From Cupriavidus plantarum (lineage in GTDB: Bacteria > Pseudomonadota > Gammaproteobacteria > Burkholderiales > Burkholderiaceae), in contig NZ_CAJPUX010000002.1 of assembly GCF_905397285.1 (NCBI RefSeq), positions 1,178,001-1,242,000 on the forward strand: 64,000 bases of DNA, read 5' to 3'. The notes beneath the pieces were generated by a model that worked only from the letters and a program-made list of their open reading frames with translations, was not told where the DNA came from and did no database searches. Position 1 is the stretch's first letter. Each line of letters begins with the position of its first letter. Below are positions 36,581 through 44,911 of the stretch, piece by piece. The position numbers and the translations under genes were made by a program.

Positions 36581-36613
36581 GGCGACCGCGCGGGCCGGTC
36601 GGCGCCAGCCTCA
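36578..36613. terminator. Possible bidirectional terminator
   Basis: TGAGGC-GACCG and CGGTC...GCCTCA form an interrupted GC-rich hairpin that spans the converging stop codons of the transporter and the SDR gene. There is no T-run, so termination is uncertain. Confidence 0.35.
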
Positions 36614-37648
36614 GAACGTCCGCTTCCCGAACCTGCCCGGATAGCGCCTGCTTTCATCCTCCGTCCGTGGTATCTCGCTCGCTGCGTGGATGCACCCGAT
36701 GCCGCGCAGCGTCGCTTCGATGGCCTCATCCAGCGGCGTGTGCGGTTCCTCCCCGAGGACAGATTTGAGCTTGTCGTTCCTGAGGCGAACCGGCACTTGC
36801 CACAGATAACGCATCTCCCGCATCTCGCGGAGTGTGGCGACGAAGGGCGAGGCCAGCATGAGCCATCGCCATGGGAAGGACCGCAGTTTGGGCGCACGGC
36901 CGCCGCGACGCACCACGACGCGGCGGATGGCTTCGGCCATCTGCCCGCCGTCCGCGTCCCAATGGCCCGCCATGTGGAACACCGCAAACGGCGCCAGTGT
37001 TGCTCGCCGCGCGAGCAATGCCACCATCGTGCGGGCCACGTCCGGCAGATAGGCCCACTGATGGCCGACGCCCATACGGCCCGGAAGATTGACGACGTCG
37101 ACAGGGCGGCCGGGCTTGACCAACCCTTGCGAGAACCAGTTATTGCCAGCCTTCGGGCCGAAGAAGTCCCCCGCGCGGACCACGATCGCGCGCACGCCGC
37201 TGGCAGTGGCCGCGCGCAGACGGCTTTCCAGCTCGACCCGGATGCCTCCCTTGCGTGTTCGCGGATGCTGGGGCGAGTCTTCCCGCAGTTCCGGGAAGGC
37301 GTCCGGTCCGAAGTTATACACGGTGCCCGGCAGCACGATGGTGGCGCGTTGCGCTGTCGCCGCGGCGATCGTGTTATCGAGCATGGGCAGCACCAGTTCG
37401 TCCCAGCGGCGATAGCCCGGTGGATTTACCGCATGCACGATGACCGAGCAACCCTCGGCAGCCGCCATGACATGGTTCCGGCGCATGGCATCGCCCGCGA
37501 TCCACGTGATGCCATCCTCCATGGCGGCGGGATGCTGGCCGCGCGCGAGCCCGCGCACGCTCCATCCCGCGTCCCGAAGCTGTCGAGCGACTTCGCCGCC
37601 GATACCGCCTGTCGCGCCAAGAACCAAGGCTGCCTTGCTGGTCTGCAT
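36611..37648 (-). CDS. NAD(P)-dependent epimerase/dehydratase (extended SDR)
   Basis: The product is 345 residues from the ATG at 37648 (MQTSKAALVLGATGGIGGEVARQLRDAGW), which places the Rossmann motif GATGGIG at its usual position. VLPGTVYNFGPDAFPE holds a tyrosine typical of the fold, and RKGGIRVELESRLR supplies a later basic segment in place of a clear YxxxK. It resembles NAD-dependent epimerases that act on small molecules. It is divergent from a LysR gene, whose target it probably is. The substrate is unknown. Confidence 0.82.
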   Translation of the reverse strand: MQTSKAALVLGATGGIGGEVARQLRDAGWSVRGLARGQHPAAMEDGITWIAGDAMRRNHVMAAAEGCSVIVHAVNPPGYRRWDELVLPMLDNTIAAATAQRATIVLPGTVYNFGPDAFPELREDSPQHPRTRKGGIRVELESRLRAATASGVRAIVVRAGDFFGPKAGNNWFSQGLVKPGRPVDVVNLPGRMGVGHQWAYLPDVARTMVALLARRATLAPFAVFHMAGHWDADGGQMAEAIRRVVVRRGGRAPKLRSFPWRWLMLASPFVATLREMREMRYLWQVPVRLRNDKLKSVLGEEPHTPLDEAIEATLRGIGCIHAASEIPRTEDESRRYPGRFGKRTF

Positions 37649-37682
37649 GTCGAATCTCCCCTGAACTCCCTTGAACATGCGA

Positions 37683-37695
37683 GCATTTTCAATGC
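37683..37695. promoter_or_regulatory. Possible LysR operator
   Basis: GCATT-TTC-AATGC is a perfect 5-3-5 inverted repeat in the 100-base region between the divergent SDR and LysR genes, where a LysR protein would bind. Confidence 0.4.
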
Positions 37696-37748
37696 GCCGG
37701 CGTTCGAATAAAATTGGCTAATCTCGTATATCCGTTATAGATTTTTGT

Positions 37749-38633
37749 ATGGCTACCGAACCTAGCTGGGAACTCTATCGCTCATATCTGAGCGTGCTGC
37801 AGGAGGGTTCGCTTTCGGGTGCCGCGCGCGCGCTGGGGCTCGCGCAACCGACGGTGGGCCGCCATGTCGAAGCACTGGAAACGTCCCTCGGGCTCAATCT
37901 TTTCACGCGCTCCCAGACAGGACTGCTGCCCACGCCGGCCGCTCTGGAACTCAAGCCCTACGCCGAGGCCATGCACAGTTCTGCAGCCGCCCTGATGCGC
38001 GCCGCCGAAAGTCAGGGCGACGTCAGGGGGACCGTGCGCATCAGCGCGAGCGAGATGATCGGCGCGGAGGTGTTGCCACCGATCGTGGCGGAACTGCAGG
38101 CTGCGCACCGGGGCCTCAAGGTCGAACTTGCGTTGACGAACCGCGTCGAGGATCTGTTGCTGCGCGAAGCCGACATTGCCGTTCGCATGGTGCGACCGAG
38201 TCAGGACGCCTTGCTGGCCCGGCGCATTGGCGTCGTCGAACTGGGCCTGTATGCCCACCGGGAGTATTTGCGCAAACGCGGAACACCGGAAAAAACCGCC
38301 GACCTGGCAAAGCATGCATTGATCGGCTTCGACGAGGAGACGCCCTTCCTGCGAGCCGGGAGCAAGTCGCTGCCCGGCTGGCGTCGCGACGCCTTTGCGA
38401 TGCGCACGGACAGCGACCTTGCGCAATTCGCACTGATCCGCGCGGGGGCGGGCATCGGCGTTTGCCAGGTGGCACTGGCCCGGCGCTATCCGGACCTCGT
38501 GCGGGTCATGGGCGACGATTTTATGTTTCCGCTCGAGATGTGGGTCGCGATGCATGAAGACCTGCGTCACAGCGCGCGTTGCAAGGTTCCATTCGATGCC
38601 CTGTGCGTGGGTCTGGAGCACCACGTGGCATAA
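37749..38633 (+). CDS. LysR-type regulator
   Basis: The product is 294 residues. The N-terminal HTH reads YRSYLSVLQEGSLSGAARALGLAQPTVGRHVEALETSLGLNLFTR, followed by a linker helix and a periplasmic-binding-like domain from about residue 92 (GTVRISASEMIGAEVLPPIV). It is divergent from the SDR gene and very likely controls it. No inducer can be named. Confidence 0.92.
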   Translation: MATEPSWELYRSYLSVLQEGSLSGAARALGLAQPTVGRHVEALETSLGLNLFTRSQTGLLPTPAALELKPYAEAMHSSAAALMRAAESQGDVRGTVRISASEMIGAEVLPPIVAELQAAHRGLKVELALTNRVEDLLLREADIAVRMVRPSQDALLARRIGVVELGLYAHREYLRKRGTPEKTADLAKHALIGFDEETPFLRAGSKSLPGWRRDAFAMRTDSDLAQFALIRAGAGIGVCQVALARRYPDLVRVMGDDFMFPLEMWVAMHEDLRHSARCKVPFDALCVGLEHHVA

Positions 38634-38667
38634 GCGCTGTCCGCGCAAGGGGGCGTGAAAAGCGCTA

Positions 38668-39630
38668 TCAAGGACGACGCCTGACGAAGCGCTGCTCCCA
38701 TACCTCCTTGCCCCACTGCGTGCCTGGCTTCTCCTCCGCAAGAGCGAAGCCTCGTGTCTCGTAGAGATGACGTGCCGCACGCAATCCGGCGAATGTCCAG
38801 AGATGCGTTTCCTGGAACCCTCTTTCGTCAACGAACGCTAACGCGGCATCCAGAAGCGTCTTCCCGATGCCCGCGCCACGCACACCGTCATCGATGATGA
38901 ACCAGCGCAGGTGCGCCACGTCGTCTCCCATGTCCTCGCCATCGATCGCTATCGAGCCGACGACCTGCCCGTCCTGTCTCGCGGTCCAGATGGCGTTGCG
39001 CGGATTCTCCAGGCGGTTGCAGAACTCCGCGAGACCGCCCGCGACGACGGACTCGAAACGCTGACCGAAGCCCGATTCGCGCGCGTAGTAGCGCGCGTGC
39101 ATTTCGGCGATGCGCCCCATGATGCCGGGGCAGTAACCTCGGACGACATGGATCGGCGAACCGCCGTGGGATGTCTCAGCACCAGCAAGCGCACGCGCGT
39201 AAAGTCGCATCCCATGCAAGGCGGCACGCGTCTCGCCGGGCGCGAGGCGCTTGAGGGCTTCGGCGACCTGCGATCGTGCAAAGGCATGGATCCCCTCCAC
39301 ACGATGCCTGCCTGCATCGGTGAGAGAAAGACGCTTCACCCGGCCATCGCTCTCCTCCGCCACATCGCCGGCTTCGATCAGCCGCCGCAGCATCCGGCTG
39401 ACGCTCGATTTCTCGAGCCGTAGCAGCGGACCGAGATCTCGGGCCGTGACACCGCCCTTCTCGATCTCGATGAGTGCATGCACGGCCGAGGGAGAAAGAT
39501 CCGTGCCGGCAAAATCGCCGCCCATGAACCCGAGCTCACGCACCATTTGCCGCGAGACGTCGCGTAATTGCTCAACGAGCGTTGGCTCGACGCGGGATTG
39601 TTCAACCGATGCGGGGTCCGGGCTCATCAT
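38668..39630 (-). CDS. MarR regulator fused to GNAT acetyltransferase
   Basis: The product is 320 residues, with GGAGG before the ATG pair. The first half (about 10-150) is a MarR winged helix: SAVHALIEIEKGGVTARDLGPLLRLEKSSVSRMLRRLIEAGDV and wing DGRVKRLSLTDAGRH. The second half (about 160-320) is a GNAT fold with the acetyl-CoA loop DDGVRGAGIGKTLLDAALAFV. This fusion is a known architecture, thought to couple sensing and acetylation, but the acetylated substrate is unknown. Two palindromes upstream suit autoregulation. Confidence 0.9.
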   Translation of the reverse strand: MMSPDPASVEQSRVEPTLVEQLRDVSRQMVRELGFMGGDFAGTDLSPSAVHALIEIEKGGVTARDLGPLLRLEKSSVSRMLRRLIEAGDVAEESDGRVKRLSLTDAGRHRVEGIHAFARSQVAEALKRLAPGETRAALHGMRLYARALAGAETSHGGSPIHVVRGYCPGIMGRIAEMHARYYARESGFGQRFESVVAGGLAEFCNRLENPRNAIWTARQDGQVVGSIAIDGEDMGDDVAHLRWFIIDDGVRGAGIGKTLLDAALAFVDERGFQETHLWTFAGLRAARHLYETRGFALAEEKPGTQWGKEVWEQRFVRRRP

Positions 39631-39657
39631 CGTCCTCCATGGCGTAGCGTCACCAAA

Positions 39658-39693
39658 GTTGTATCCTACAACCTTAGAGTTGTATTCTGCAAC
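39658..39693. promoter_or_regulatory. Paired MarR operators
   Basis: GTTGTATCCTACAAC (39658-39672) is a perfect 6-3-6 inverted repeat. GTTGTATTCTGCAAC (39679-39693) is a second copy with one arm mismatch. They start 21 bases apart, two helical turns, and the nearer one is 27 bases before the MarR-GNAT start codon. This is a strong candidate for cooperative autorepression. Confidence 0.75.
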
Positions 39694-39799
39694 AGTGATG
39701 CGTCGCGGCGGTGACCTGGGCTCGTTACTTCACATGCAGGATCGCAATGCCTTCCGAGATGGTGGCTGCGCTCGCGCCGAGGCGACCGGTGCCAGTCAC

Positions 39800-40309
39800 C
39801 TACGACGCCACCTTGAAGATAAAGTCCACCTCTACCGAAGCGCCCTTCGGCAACTGCAGCACGCCGATGGACGAACGCGTGTGGATGCCGACGTCGCCGA
39901 GCACCGAATACAAGACGTCGGATGCCCCGTCCGCGACTTCGCTTTGCATCGTGAAGTCTGGCGCGCTACGAATGAACACGTTGATGCGCGGCACCGCCTG
40001 AATCGCATCTAGCGTGCCGCGGGCTTTTTTGATGAGCGCAAGCGCCCGGAGCGTCGAGATGCCTGCCGCGCGCCGCGCCTCTTCGAGCGAGATGGATTCG
40101 CCCACGACACCGATGAAACGTACTTCATCTCCGACGCGCGGGATCTGTCCGGCGATATAGGCGAGGTTCCCATCGATCAGGACCGGCGTGTACTTTCCAC
40201 CGATCTTGATCTCTTCATTCGGATCGAATCCAAACTCCGCCGCGATACGTTGCAGCTTCTGGTCTCTTGTCTGGTCGCTTGTCTCGTCGCTTGTCTGGTC
40301 GCTTGTCAT
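39800..40309 (-). CDS. RidA/YjgF-family protein
   Basis: The product is 169 residues from the ATG at 40309, with AAGGTG seven bases ahead; a GTG four codons upstream is possible. After a repetitive N-terminus the RidA fold is evident: IKIGGKYTPVLIDGNLAYIAGQIPRVGDEVRFIGVVG, then INVFIRSAPDFTMQSEVADGASDVL, and RSSIGVLQLPKGASVEVDFIFKV with the arginine typical of imine-deaminase members. RidA proteins hydrolyse reactive enamine/imine intermediates. At this length it belongs to the YjgH/YoaB-like subgroups whose substrates vary. Confidence 0.88.
   Translation of the reverse strand: MTSDQTSDETSDQTRDQKLQRIAAEFGFDPNEEIKIGGKYTPVLIDGNLAYIAGQIPRVGDEVRFIGVVGESISLEEARRAAGISTLRALALIKKARGTLDAIQAVPRINVFIRSAPDFTMQSEVADGASDVLYSVLGDVGIHTRSSIGVLQLPKGASVEVDFIFKVAS
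40259..40306 (-). repeat. 12-bp tandem repeats at the start of the RidA gene
   Basis: Four 12-base units beginning at codon 2 encode TSDQ-TSDE-TSDQ-TRDQ. The repeats add a hydrophilic leader not present in ordinary RidA proteins. Confidence 0.85.
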
Positions 40310-40396
40310 CGGCACCTTCACGCACGCTGTCGGAAAAACGTAGAGCGTAATCCATTGCTGCGGGTTTGTCCGACACGAAGGCGAACGCGCGACGGA

Positions 40397-40858
40397 TCAG
40401 TCCTCCGCCCCCTGTTCCCCGACATTGCCTACGACAACAGCCTTCAGCCCGTCACGCAATGCCGTCGCCTGGGCCGCGCCGTTCAATTGCTCGAACTCCC
40501 GTTGCGCATTCCGCCAGAGCGGAGCGGCCTTGTCATGCAGCCGCTGCCCTTCTTTCGTGAGCGCGATCAGCCGGCTTCGGCCGTCCGTTGGCGACGGCGT
40601 GATCGTCACGTAGCCATCGCGTTCGAGGAAGCCGACCATCTTTCCCATCGCCGTGCGTTCGATGTCGAGCCGCTCGGCCAGCGCGTTGATCGGCGCACTG
40701 CCTACCTCGTTCAGTACCGCGAGCGTCATGAACTGGGTAATGCGCAGTCCCGCCGGTTCGAGGTGGCTGTCGTAGAGGCGCGAGATCTGTCGGCTAGCCT
40801 TCCTCGCGGCAAAGCAATTGCACGCGTCGATGCCAAGCGGCTCGTTCAACGGCGACAT
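40397..40858 (-). CDS. MarR-family regulator
   Basis: The product is 153 residues. The winged helix reads INALAERLDIERTAMGKMVGFLERDGYVTITPSPTDGRSRLIALTKEGQ. A cysteine near residue 14 (DACNCFAARKASRQISRLYD) is in the N-terminal helix, as in many ligand- or redox-sensing MarR proteins. It follows the SDR gene on the same strand by 25 bases, so the pair forms an operon, and the CATATG palindromes before the SDR gene are its probable operators. Confidence 0.9.
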   Translation of the reverse strand: MSPLNEPLGIDACNCFAARKASRQISRLYDSHLEPAGLRITQFMTLAVLNEVGSAPINALAERLDIERTAMGKMVGFLERDGYVTITPSPTDGRSRLIALTKEGQRLHDKAAPLWRNAQREFEQLNGAAQATALRDGLKAVVVGNVGEQGAED

Positions 40859-40883
40859 CTCGATTTCCCTCCTCTTTCGGTTG

Positions 40884-41597
40884 CTACACGCCCTCTGGCG
40901 GCTCGATATAGCCCGGCACTTCGGCCGCGAGGGTGCTCTTCAGCACGGCCGTTCCCTTGTCGGCCATGACTTCGTTCTTGCCAGCGGCGAGCGCGTCATA
41001 GGTCTGCCGTACGACATCGTCCGGACTGGATTTCGGTACATCGATGCCCTTCGTCAAGTCGGTGTCGACGAAGCCGACGTGCAGGCCGAGGACGTGGATG
41101 TTACGCGCTTTCAGATGGAAGCGAAGCTGATTCGTGAAGCTCCACGCCGCAGCCTTCGACGCGGCATAGGGCGTCAGAATGGGGCGCGGCAGCCAGACGA
41201 TGTCCGACAGGACGTTGATGATCGCCGCCTGCGGCTTGTCTGTCAGTACCGCTTCGAAGGCCTGCGAGACGCGCACCACGCCGTAGTAGTTGGTCTCGAA
41301 CATCTGCTTCGACTGGGCTTCGGCATCGCCCGCGAGCGGCCCTTCGATCAGGGCGGCGATACCAGCGTTGTTGATCAGCAGCGTCGTGTCCGCGGCAATT
41401 TTCGCGGCAGCCGCGATCGAGGCTTTATCGGTGACGTCGATCTTCACCGGCACGATGCCCGGTTCCTTGAATCCATCGGTATTGCGCATGCCCGCGTACA
41501 CCTTCGCCGCACCGCGACGAACAGCCTCGCGTGCGAACGCCAGGCCTAGGCCGCGGCTGGCGCCGGTGATGAAGACAGTTGCGTTTTTCACGTCCAT
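40884..41597 (-). CDS. Short-chain dehydrogenase/reductase
   Basis: The product is 237 residues from the ATG at 41597. The classical SDR signatures are present: TGASRGLGLAFA for NAD(P) binding, LINNAGIA, and YAASKAAAWSF with the catalytic Tyr and Lys. It is the first gene of a two-gene operon with a MarR regulator, an arrangement often used for inducible detoxification. The substrate is unknown. Confidence 0.92.
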   Translation of the reverse strand: MDVKNATVFITGASRGLGLAFAREAVRRGAAKVYAGMRNTDGFKEPGIVPVKIDVTDKASIAAAAKIAADTTLLINNAGIAALIEGPLAGDAEAQSKQMFETNYYGVVRVSQAFEAVLTDKPQAAIINVLSDIVWLPRPILTPYAASKAAAWSFTNQLRFHLKARNIHVLGLHVGFVDTDLTKGIDVPKSSPDDVVRQTYDALAAGKNEVMADKGTAVLKSTLAAEVPGYIEPPEGV

Positions 41598-41620
41598 GAC
41601 AAGCTCCTGGGTTTCGTATA

Positions 41621-41661
41621 AGAGCATATGCTCTCTTCGGACGCAGAATAGGAGCATATGC
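41621..41661. promoter_or_regulatory. Paired CATATG-type operators
   Basis: AGAGCATATGCTCT (41621-41634) is a perfect 14-bp palindrome. GAGCATATGC recurs at 41652-41661, exactly 30 bases further, about three helical turns. Both lie upstream of the SDR-MarR operon, so binding by that MarR protein is likely. Confidence 0.72.
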
Positions 41662-41699
41662 ACGTAGTGTCAAGGATGAAGCCGCGGCAATAGGGAGCA

Positions 41700-41715
41700 T
41701 GTAGAGATCTCTACA
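41700..41715. promoter_or_regulatory. Perfect palindrome upstream of chrB
   Basis: TGTAGAGATCTCTACA is a perfect 16-bp palindrome ending 38 bases before the chrB start codon. ChrB proteins are reported chromate-responsive regulators, so this is the natural operator candidate. Confidence 0.7.
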
Positions 41716-41753
41716 CCATTGAAGAAGCCTATGCACCCCGCTAATCTGGCGGG

Positions 41754-42764
41754 ATGAACCTGTCCCCGCCCTCACCCGAAACCGCCTGGCTCCTGCTTGT
41801 CGTGAGCCTACCGACTTCGGCCTCCGCGGCCCGCATGCGCTTATGGCGCGGGATCAAGGCGCTTGGCGCGGCGGCGCTTCGGGACGGGGCGTACCTCCTG
41901 CCCGATCTGCCCGGACAGCGGGCCGCGCTGGAGGCATTGGCCGCCGACGCGGCTGGCGCGACCGACAATGACGGCAAGTACGGGAACGTGTGGGTGCTAT
42001 CGGTTCACGCGACCGGCGCGCTACAACACGCGGAATATCGGGCGTTGTTTGCCCGGAGCAGCGAATACGCGGCGTGGATGGCCGAGGTCTCCGCCACCCG
42101 CGCGACGCTCTCGACGCTGGACGAGGCTGCGTTGCTGCGCGCCGCACGCCGGCACGGCCGCGCCTTCGAGGCGGTTCGAAAGATCGATTTCTTTCCTGAC
42201 GAGGCGTCCGCCCGTGCCGAAACGCAGTGGCGCGACTTCAACGCGGCGGTGGACATCCTGCTTTCGCCGGGCGAGCCGCGCGCCGCGGCGGGCAACATTC
42301 CACGGCGGGATCCGACCCAGTATCAGGCGCGTCAATGGGCAACGCGCCGCCATTTATGGGTGGACCGGGTGGCCTGCGCCTGGCTGATCCGCCGCTTCAT
42401 CGACCCTCACGCCGCGTTCCTGTGGCTCGACGATGTCCGTCAGTGCCCCGACTTCGCACTCGGGTTCGACTTCGATGGCGCGACGTTCACGCATGTCGGC
42501 GACCGCGTGTCGTTCGAGGTGTTGCTCGCCAGCTTCGGGCTGGAAGAGGACAAAGGGCTCGCGCGTATCGGCCAGATGGTCCACGTGCTGGATATCGGCG
42601 GGACGCCCGTCGCGGAAGCGAGCGGCTTCGAGGCGGTGCTTGCGGGCGCGCGGGAGCGGCTACCGAGCGATGACGCCTTGCTCGAGGAAGCCAGTCGCGT
42701 CCTCGATTCGCTCTATACGCACTTCTCCGGCGCACGCAAGCGCGCAACCCAGCCACCCGTATGA
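41754..42764 (+). CDS. chrB: Chromate resistance protein ChrB
   Basis: The product is 336 residues. The N-terminal half begins WLLLVVSLPTSASAARMRLWRGIKALGAAALRDGAYLLP, the ChrB N-terminal domain, and the C-terminal half has RRHLWVDRVACAWLIRRFIDPHAAFLWL, typical of the chromate-resistance-exported/ChrB domain. ChrB is thought to sense chromate and regulate chrA. Its last four bases overlap the chrA start. A perfect palindrome lies at its promoter. Confidence 0.93.
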   Translation: MNLSPPSPETAWLLLVVSLPTSASAARMRLWRGIKALGAAALRDGAYLLPDLPGQRAALEALAADAAGATDNDGKYGNVWVLSVHATGALQHAEYRALFARSSEYAAWMAEVSATRATLSTLDEAALLRAARRHGRAFEAVRKIDFFPDEASARAETQWRDFNAAVDILLSPGEPRAAAGNIPRRDPTQYQARQWATRRHLWVDRVACAWLIRRFIDPHAAFLWLDDVRQCPDFALGFDFDGATFTHVGDRVSFEVLLASFGLEEDKGLARIGQMVHVLDIGGTPVAEASGFEAVLAGARERLPSDDALLEEASRVLDSLYTHFSGARKRATQPPV

Positions 42765-43918
42765 AGCCCACCTATACACTCCGCCAGCTGGTCGTCTATT
42801 TCCTGCGACTCGGCACGTTCGGCTTCGGCGGCCCCGTGGCCCTCGCCGGCTATATGCATCGGGACCTGGTCGAATCACGACAGTGGATCACCGATGCGGA
42901 CTACAAGGAGGGCCTCGCCCTCGCGCAGCTCGCGCCGGGGCCGCTGGCCGCGCAGCTCGCGATTTATCTGGGATATGTCCATTACCGCATCGCCGGCGCG
43001 ACCCTTGTTGGCATCGCTTTCGTATTGCCTTCCTTCCTGATGGTGCTGGCGCTCGGCTGGGCATACGTCCGATTTGGTGGCCTGACGTGGATGCAGTCGG
43101 TCTTCTACGGCGTAGGCGCCGCGGTGATCGGCATCATCGCCATCAGCGCCCACAAGCTGACCAAAAAGAGCGTGGGCAAGGACAAGCTGCTGTGGTTCAT
43201 CTATCTGGTGCTCCTGGCCGTGACAGTCGTCACCGAATCGGAGGAGGCATGGCTGTTTCTGGCGGCGGGCGTGCTCGTCTGGTTTCGGCGCGCCCCGCCG
43301 AAATGGCTGCAACAGGGCAAGCTGAATGCGTTGGCCGGCGCCCCGCTGCCCGCGGCGGGCGGCTGGATGAGTACGCTCGACTGGCCGCTTCTGTCGCAGT
43401 TGGGCGTGTTCTTCGCCAAGGCCGGCGCATTCGTGTTCGGATCGGGGCTGGCGATCGTGCCGTTCCTGTATGGCGGGGTGGTGACGGAGCACCACTGGCT
43501 GAACGACAAGCAGTTCGTGGACGCCGTGGCGGTCGCGATGATCACCCCGGGCCCCGTTGTCATTACCGTCGGTTTTATCGGCTACCTCGTGGCGGGACTG
43601 CCGGGCGCATGCGTCGCGGCGGGTGCCACCTTCCTGCCGTGCTACTTGTTCACCATTGTGCCGGCGCCGTACTTCAAGAAATACGGCAGATTGCCAGCGA
43701 TCCTGGCGTTCGTGGATGGCGTCACGGCGGCCGCCATCGGCGCCATCAGCGGTGCGGTGATCGTGTTGGCCAAGCGTTCGATCGTTGACCTGCCAACCGC
43801 GTTGATCGCGCTCGTCACCGTTGCGTTGCTGCTGAAGTTCAGGAAGCTGACCGAGCCCACGATCGTGGCTGGCGCGGCACTGATCGGCCTGATCGCCTAT
43901 CCGCTCCTGCATCGGTAA
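42761..43918 (+). CDS. chrA: Chromate efflux transporter ChrA
   Basis: The product is 385 residues of the long-chain CHR family, with two homologous halves of about five to six membrane helices. The family motif FGFGGPVALAGYMHRDLVE is at the N-terminus and its counterpart AGAFVFGSGLAIVPFLYGGVV begins the second half; ALAQLAPGPLAAQLAIYLGY and AVAMITPGPVVITVGFIGYL are the paired later motifs. It exports chromate from the cytoplasm. The start overlaps chrB by four bases. Confidence 0.95.
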   Translation: MKPTYTLRQLVVYFLRLGTFGFGGPVALAGYMHRDLVESRQWITDADYKEGLALAQLAPGPLAAQLAIYLGYVHYRIAGATLVGIAFVLPSFLMVLALGWAYVRFGGLTWMQSVFYGVGAAVIGIIAISAHKLTKKSVGKDKLLWFIYLVLLAVTVVTESEEAWLFLAAGVLVWFRRAPPKWLQQGKLNALAGAPLPAAGGWMSTLDWPLLSQLGVFFAKAGAFVFGSGLAIVPFLYGGVVTEHHWLNDKQFVDAVAVAMITPGPVVITVGFIGYLVAGLPGACVAAGATFLPCYLFTIVPAPYFKKYGRLPAILAFVDGVTAAAIGAISGAVIVLAKRSIVDLPTALIALVTVALLLKFRKLTEPTIVAGAALIGLIAYPLLHR

Positions 43919-43945
43919 GGACGACGGCGCTACGGCACAAAAGAA

Positions 43946-43973
43946 GACGCTCGGCCCCTGGGGGACGAGCGTC
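43946..43973 (+). terminator. Hairpin after chrA
   Basis: GACGCTCG and CGAGCGTC form a perfect 8-bp stem around a 12-base loop, 28 bases after the chrA stop. No T-run follows, so it may be a rho-dependent or mRNA-stabilising structure instead. Confidence 0.5.
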
Positions 43974-44103
43974 GAGTGAGTACTGCTGTTCCCCCAAGCT
44001 GGCGCACATGAGGGACCTCAATTTTATGAGCATGCACGCGCGCGCGGGCAGCTAGCGGTATGTACGTAATGCGGTCCTTTCGACCACTCAAGTGAGGGTG
44101 CCT

Positions 44104-44766
44104 TCAGCCGTCCGAAAGCACCTTCAACGCAAGCGGATTCGTGGCGGCCGTCTTCACCGAACCGATGGCGACGACGCTGTAATTGGTGCCGGCATTGATC
44201 GTCAGATTGGCTTGAATCGCGGTGGTGGACGTGCCAGCCAGATTCACTTGAACGAGATAGCTCCCCGCGCTCAGGTTCAGGTAGTCGCTGATGGCGGCGA
44301 ACGGCACGTTCGCGAGCACCTTCTGACCGTTGACGAGAACATCCACGGCGCCGGCATCGGGCGCGGCATGTACCACCCGAACACTCGCCTGACCCGCCGG
44401 TGGCGGGGTCGTCCGGTCCGTCGCCAGCAGCAGTTGAATGCTGGCCACGAAGTTGGCCGCAATCGCCGTGTAGGTTGCGCCGCCATTCAACGTCGGCGAT
44501 ACATCGATGACCGTCTTGCTCGTGCCGGCCGCATTCACCGTGATGCGGTGAGACCCGGCCGGGACATTCAGGTAATTGGAAACGGCTGGATACGGCACAT
44601 CGGCGAGCACTTTGCTGCCATCGACAAATACATCGACATTCGGCGCATCGGGGGATGCATGAAGCACCCGCAGCCGCGCGTTCGACGGGCCATCGTCGTC
44701 ACCGCCGCACGCGCTCAGCACCACCGCGGAAACCATCGCCAGGACAAGACTCAACAGGATTCGCAT
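44104..44766 (-). CDS. DUF4397 lipoprotein with two repeats
   Basis: The product is 220 residues, with GGAGG before the ATG at 44766. The signal MRILLSLVLAMVSAVVLSAC ends in a lipobox cysteine. Two DUF4397 repeats follow: LRVLHASPDAPNVDVFVDGSKVLADV and VRVVHAAPDAGAVDVLVNGQKVLANV, each a small beta-sandwich. Such proteins are surface or periplasmic lipoproteins of unknown role. It is monocistronic. Confidence 0.88.
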   Translation of the reverse strand: MRILLSLVLAMVSAVVLSACGGDDDGPSNARLRVLHASPDAPNVDVFVDGSKVLADVPYPAVSNYLNVPAGSHRITVNAAGTSKTVIDVSPTLNGGATYTAIAANFVASIQLLLATDRTTPPPAGQASVRVVHAAPDAGAVDVLVNGQKVLANVPFAAISDYLNLSAGSYLVQVNLAGTSTTAIQANLTINAGTNYSVVAIGSVKTAATNPLALKVLSDG

Positions 44767-44911
44767 AGTCACCTCCGTATCCGTATCGGCATTACCGGTC
44801 ACTCACCAGCGAAGCCAGCCCGCCTCGAGGGTGCTTCGCTACTGATTGGTAGCAATCTATACGACGGAGTAGCGAAGGGCAAGGAATCTGCGGAGTCAGT
44901 CCAGCGCGATC

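Noticed and set aside
43946..43973. Classical rho-independent terminator after chrA
   Set aside because: The stem is perfect but no T-run follows, so it is listed only as a hairpin with moderate confidence.
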